Positions 59,368 to 64,000 of a stretch of DNA of 64,000 nt are shown here, piece by piece. The DNA comes from Oscheius tipulae. Its lineage: Eukaryota > Nematoda > Chromadorea > Rhabditida > Rhabditidae. The stretch is taken from the NCBI GenBank assembly GCA_037178975.1, contig JASJZH010000003.1:3286001-3350000 (forward strand). Direction: 5' to 3'. Under the pieces are notes generated by a model. That model was not told where the DNA came from. It made no database searches and saw only the letters and a program-made list of their open reading frames with translations. The stretch's first letter is position 1. Each line of letters opens with the position of its first letter. The translations under genes and the position numbers were made by a program.

Positions 59368-60368
59368 TTCGGTCTGGAATGAGGTCAAGTTCGAAGAAAG
59401 CTGAGTGATTCTGAGGCAGAGATTTGCTGCTGGAAAAAAGACTCGTGCGGGGCGGAGACTCGCGAATTGCAAATGACAAACTCTTCGCTGAGCAGGAACA
59501 AGAGATTAGAATCCTCTCGAAGGGAGGTGAGATTGCCGTCAAACGGCTTGATTAATAGCTGCCCGGAAAGGGGCCCATTTCCTGTTCGGGTTATGCATTT
59601 TTGCCTCTTTTACAGAAGGAGAGAGGACTCTAATTGGAGCAGAAGGAATCAATTACTCTAATCCAGAGGGTAGTGTCCTTTTGACTCTTGGAGAAGAAGT
59701 GAATGTTCGCATCCAATTTGGCGGGACGCAGACGGCACGAAATGAGAAACGAGCGACCAGAAGTTTATAGGTTGATGGCCAATCCGGCAAATTGCTCAAA
59801 TTATGGGAGCAGGGTGTCACTCCAACCGATCGACAACCCGCCAAGAAAGGTGTCTTCTGACAAATTGCCTCGATCTGACTTTGAAAAAATATAAGACTAA
59901 TCAACAGCAGCAGTTCGATGAGCGGCACGAGTTGGGGCTTGCGGGAGGGAGACGAGCAATCCGAACCTATCTTCATCTCAAACGCTAATCCACGTAAGTC
60001 TCACGAACAAGCGGCAAAAGTATACAAATATGGAGGGAACTAGACACTTTCTGGATAAGGCAAGGTATCCAATTGCAGAGCTGCACTCTATTTGTAGCTC
60101 CAATTATAATCTTCGTGCTAGAGGAAAAAACTAAATTGGTTTGACTGATCCGTGTCTTTATTGTATTTCGTACCTTCCCTACCAGCAAATGCTCTGGTGA
60201 TTGATTGCCAAGACTCTGAAGAGGTGGCTCACTTACAATTAGGGATTTGACTACTGATAAATGATCTCCATAAGCATAATGTAACTGCAGAGTAATTTAT
60301 TGGGAACAACATAATTTTAACAAAAGTGGGAAGTAACAAATTTAAGTGAAATAAACCTAGTAAGGGAT
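59368..60368. other. Intergenic
   Basis: Between two minus-strand genes. AATAAA for the unknown gene at 60369-61543 lies on the minus strand near 60295-60300. Overlapping open frames at 59653-59976 show no motif. Confidence 0.45.
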
Positions 60369-61543
60369 CTAGGCCCGGTTTCTCTTAATAGCCTCCTCAA
60401 TCAGGTAATTGTGATCGACATCGACATCTCGCTCTAAAAAAGATACGTTACAATAAAGTCAAACAAAATACTAACCTCGACGTGAGTATTGCTGTCAGTA
60501 TTAAAGGATTCTGGACATAATCTTCTGCAGCTTGGACCAAACCACTTAGAGGTTGGCTTAGAGATCTGTCAGATCGACTGCGACGACTCTTTCATCATGA
60601 AATTCACACGTCCAAAAGTATCAACTGAGAGAAACATTGTAACCACACGAAGCAAAGGATCCTACCGAGACGTATAGGACAGCTGGGAACATATGGTTCA
60701 ATTGACGTAAGAGGCGATGCAGTTGTATCCCAGGAGAGTTTGGTCTTCTTGCTAGGAGGAGGAGCTTTGTTTCCACGAAGCAACTCGGTCTTCGGGTTTT
60801 AGATACCGGCATATTGCTTGACCGTGGCGGCCATCTGTTCTTTCAGTACTTCCAGCTTGGATTTAGGATTTAGGACCGTTGGCGAAAGGACCTCTTTTGA
60901 CTATGCTTTCTTGTCTCGCTTTATGTCAGAAGTCTCAAGAAGCGTGGAGCGCTTGATCACCAATTTAGGAACGATCCTATTTACAGGCTCTTCTGGGATG
61001 GGCAATCTGCTCAATATCTTCTTCTGTTTGTCTTTCTAAAGCAATGTATATTTGTTGGGGAACAAAACAGGCTTTATGCGAACGTGAACGCGTTCAACTA
61101 AACCAACCTTGACTATAGCTTCAAATTTTACGCGAACAGCCTCAAGTTTCTTAGCGGTTTCGGCAGCATAGTCGGACGAATCCTTGCGGATCACATCCGA
61201 ACTGCACTTGGATCTGCCGTTCGGGAATCGTATCGTCCACTTTAACTGGCTTCTTCTTCTCGGTGATGTTCGGAGTCCTGTTTCTCACGATGGAATTGAG
61301 CGGCCTGGGCATGTCGTCGATCGGCTCATCGGCACTCATCCATTTCTCTGTGACCCAATTTTCCTCTTCTGGCCAATCGGCAATTCTTCCTAAAGACATC
61401 TTGAACACTACCTGGTAGTATAACTTTCTGTCACCGGGTCTCGCATAGTCTTGCTACAAATATTGTTTAGGAACAAGGGACGACAAAAATCTTACATAGT
61501 GGGCCGTAACTAGGCATAGCTCCCACTCGGTAAATTCCTCCAT
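60369..61543 (-). CDS. Uncharacterised protein, multi-exon
   Basis: Starts MEEFTEWELCLVTAHY ten bases after an ATTTTAG acceptor. It continues QDYARPGDRKLYYQ, VVFKMSLGRIADWPEEENWV and PRPLNSIVRNRTPN, then after short introns KDKQKKILSRLPIPEEP, SKEVLSPTVLNPKSKLEVLK, EQMAATVKQYA, and a KKTKLSWDTTASP segment. In-frame stops near 60926 and 60799 disappear if introns with GTAAAT and GTATCT donors are used, so the gene looks intact. The C-terminal frame is unresolved; the exon ending at 60369 could read DHNYLIEEAIKRNRA. No domain recognised; W/E-rich start might be SANT-like, but that is a guess. Confidence 0.5.
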
Positions 61544-62165
61544 CACTTGAGCACTAAAATTGTACATTAAAAGGAGCGCAACTAGACAAGTTGAGCTTAC
61601 ACAAAAAAGGTAAGTGAGAGGAAAAATGGTGACAAATTCTTTAAAAAAAAATTTCGGGAATGCGGTAATGTTTAAAAAAAAGAAGTAAAGGGCTGATTCT
61701 ATCGGACCCGTAACTTTATCCAGAAAAAATTTCTTTCTGGAAAACCGTGACATTTTCTCTTCCTTCCCTACGATTCATCTCGTCTACTTTGAGAAAAAAA
61801 CGCTGAAATGGATTTTAGGAAGTGACAGCCGCCTCTGGGGCTCCAAATTACCGTACTCCTTCATTTCGCACCCGGTCTTTCAGCCAGCCGCTACGGATTC
61901 AAATCTATCGTTATGAGGTCACATGAATAAAAATTTCAGCAAAGTAATTGTAGAACATGTAGTGCTGAAAGTTTATTTGCACATTTGTGTAGTGAAATTA
62001 TTAGGTGGAGAACAGGGGTAAAATCGGGACCAAAAGTTTCTACTACTCGTATACCATGGCGTCTGGGAATCCGTAATGTTGAACTGGGTAGGTAACTGAG
62101 GCGAGGGAAAGTGAAAAGACGTAGAGACCGGTATTATAAATATCTATTTTAAAAAGAAAGGATCA
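61544..62165. other. Intergenic
   Basis: 5' flank of the preceding gene and 3' flank of the SWT1-like gene. An alternative upstream start (MSRFSRKKFFLDK at 61753) exists but would need a T-rich, membrane-like exon that is probably 5' leader. Nothing else seen. Confidence 0.4.
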
Positions 62166-63694
62166 TCACATTTCCATGGAGTCGTCGTCCAGCACAGAAC
62201 AAGTCGACTGCTGACTGCTTGCCTGCGTGGATGCGGCGGTACGCTGGAAGTTACCAATTCAGTTGACTAAATAGGAAAAAATTAACTTACACTTCCTGAT
62301 GGCGAAGGAGAACGTGATCCTCCGAATCTAAGCACTACTTGTTGATTGCTGTACCGCTTTTCTCCAAAAGCGCGCCGTTCCGGACTCTTTCTGTTCTGTT
62401 TCTGCATCTCGTGGAAGTTCGGCAGAGGACATTCTCGTTTCCTAGTGGCAGGGAGAGACGGCTGATGTGCGGCTACATCAACACACGGCAAAGGTGATGA
62501 AGATCGCTCTTTTTCCGCCAATTCGGACATGAACCTCTGGATTTTCAAATAAAGAAACTATGGTTATAGAAAGAAACCTCGCTACTCATGACTGCCAGCT
62601 GATGAGCAATGGCCTTGGTTCTCTGGTTGAGATCATCTGATACTAGGAATATGAGGGTGCGGTCGGCTGAAATGAGAGGTGAGAGAGAGCGTTATTCCAC
62701 TAACCATTTTGTTTTAGTCTCAATGCTGTCTTGATGATTTTTTCGTCGGGAGTTTTATCTTCGAAGCGGTAAAGACCGCCGGAGCTGGAGGAGATCATTA
62801 ACGATTGGGCTCTCTGAAGGTAAAAGGATTCTACCATGCTTGTTCACGGTCAATATCAACTTTAGAAAAACTTACATCGGCCGAGTTTTCAAATGAGATC
62901 ATGTCCGGTTTGTTCTCGTACAAATACTCGATTCCGTGAAGTGTTTCTTGAATCTTCTGAAAAATTAAAAATAAATACATGGTGCAAACACTAACCGATA
63001 ATAGATGAGGAGAGCGCGTTTTGAGATAATCCAGTTCAATTTGCACGGTGAACGAGACCATTACGGCTATTTTGGCTGAAAAATGTGCCTTACTTTGTAT
63101 CATTAACGAACATGCCGTTTGCACAACGACGAATCATGGAAGGTTCCTGTAAGAGAGCACTGGTGTCAAAGACGCATATCGAGGAGTTGCACAGCAACTG
63201 ATCCGTGTTCCTTCGAGACGAAAAGGTAGCAGTGTTGGTCTAAAACGGAAGTTTATTAGACAAACTGAAATAATAACTTTGTAAACATCACTGTCGTTTC
63301 TTCGAAGCTCGACGATGTCTATTTCCATTGGCTCTGTTGCTCTCTGGTCGGCACATTGGTCCAGAACATTCGATAACTTTGTTTTCTTTGGGATTTTGAA
63401 TCTAAGAATAGTGAAAAAGTTGAGAGGAGCAACATACGTAGGTGCTTTCCGCTTCATCAGAAGTTTTTCGGAACTTATCTTCTGCTGTGTCGGCTTCACG
63501 TCGATCATTTTCACTACCGTTGTCGTGACATTCTTCGCTTTGTTCTTCTTCTCTCCTTGTCGGCCTCGTTTCTTCACCTCTTCCATTGAGAGGGTTTCTT
63601 TCGTTTCTGGATTGTAGAAGTATTTCGTCCTGCTTCCAGGGTAGCACATCAGCACCCAAGGCGGATCCATTAGGGCCTCTTTTCCTTTGGCCAT
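62166..63694 (-). CDS. SWT1: SWT1-like PIN-domain RNA endonuclease
   Basis: About 400 residues. The N-terminus DPPWVLMCYPGSRTKYFYNP is WW-like. A basic linker follows (KIPKKTKLSNVLDQCADQ). The PIN nuclease part reads SSICVFDTSALLQEP (first acidic residue), KIAVMVSFTVQIELDYLKTR (conserved Glu), then RAQSLMISSSSGGLYRFEDK, PDEKIIKTALRLKQNG and LIFLVSDDLNQRTKAIAHQL (second acidic cluster). SWT1 family nucleases survey and degrade faulty mRNPs at the nuclear pore. The C-terminus is serine-rich and disordered, ending VLDDDSMEM. Start after TTTCTAG by four bases. Confidence 0.78.
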
Positions 63695-64000
63695 TTAGCT
63701 AGAAATTTTTCTCGTGAAAGGGAACGAAGAAGTGGAGTAAAACCGTGTAAAGGCAGATATTACAAAAATGGAGTCAACCACTTCATATACGCAATATTGC
63801 GTACAAGGTATATAGGAGTGTGGGATGGCAAACTGACAATGAGCTTGAGGGCATTCAGCAGCAAATATTATGGCGTTTGTCAAAAACAAAAGGATAAGGT
63901 ACAGAGAGAAAGTGAATGGCTTTCAAAGTACAAAAATTTAAAAGGTGGTTGAAAGTTGGCCTCGTCACAAAATTACGTCAACCTAAGTTTAGGATAGGAG
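63695..64000. other. Upstream flank of the SWT1-like gene
   Basis: No supported gene to the window edge. A minus-strand open frame at 63695-63889 runs into the SWT1 5' end but has no splice or family evidence. Confidence 0.4.

Noticed and set aside
60369-61543. Suspected pseudogene because of in-frame TAG and TAA
   Set aside because: Both stops fall inside sequences with GT donors and AG acceptors that keep phase 0 or 1, so an intact spliced gene is the simpler reading.

Overview
This window looks like nuclear DNA from a nematode. The genes are small, split and packed on both strands. Nearly every intron I could place is only 35-45 bases long, with GT at the 5' end and (T)TTCAG or (T)TTTAG at the 3' end. 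Many start codons sit 0-10 bases after a splice-acceptor-like sequence with no upstream exon, which is the signature of spliced-leader trans-splicing. Same-strand genes 105-180 bases apart form at least two apparent operons. One nuclear receptor has the ACAAFF knuckle typical of the expanded nematode family. From memory, the run CIAO2B-MRM2-PAM16 matches neighbouring C. elegans genes F45G2.10, F45G2.9 and F45G2.8. The species could not be named. Exon boundaries below are hand-derived from splice consensus and reading phase; there is no transcript evidence.

Layout, left part. At 1-161 is the 3' tip of an unknown gene, then a TKL-like protein kinase (607-1872) and a 3.4 kb stretch without a convincing gene that carries degenerate SH3-like repeats. 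The first operon (5348-8403, plus) encodes CIAO2B, mitochondrial rRNA methyltransferase MRM2, import-motor subunit PAM16 and a COMM-domain protein. On the minus strand follow an EF-hand rhomboid protease (8475-9987) and a secreted PAN-domain protein (11385-13588). A knot of tiny genes lies at 14.2-15.6 kb, including two spliced microproteins of about 60 residues and a TCP10-like ORF with an in-frame TAG. Then come an unknown 209-residue protein, LACTB (17241-18823) and a KLF zinc-finger factor (19560-22828) whose long intron holds a 197 bp hairpin.

Middle. A 5.5 kb gene desert (22.8-28.4 kb) upstream of the KLF gene contains a roughly 1 kb near-palindromic mobile element. On the plus strand lie a LOTUS-Tudor germ-granule protein, a polypeptide GalNAc-transferase, a DMAC2/ATP5S-like leucine-rich-repeat protein with a C-terminal extension, and ALIX. 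On the minus strand lie an unknown small protein and an ERK MAP kinase (41736-43202). A 3.3 kb non-coding stretch separates ERK from a CUEDC1-like protein (46479-47459).

Right part. Almost everything is on the minus strand: a nuclear hormone receptor, then the second apparent operon read TIMELESS, WDR55, zf-HIT protein, MRPL21 (56931 down to 49698), then a decayed iPLA2 copy next to a fragment of the 27 kb element, a four-helix membrane protein, an unknown gene, and a SWT1-like PIN-domain RNase.

Functional themes. The first operon pairs cytosolic Fe-S assembly with mitochondrial ribosome and import biogenesis. The second mixes fork protection (TIMELESS) with ribosome/snoRNP biogenesis (WDR55, zf-HIT) and a mitoribosomal protein. 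These are housekeeping sets of the type nematode operons usually carry. No bacterial, viral, CRISPR or tRNA features were found.
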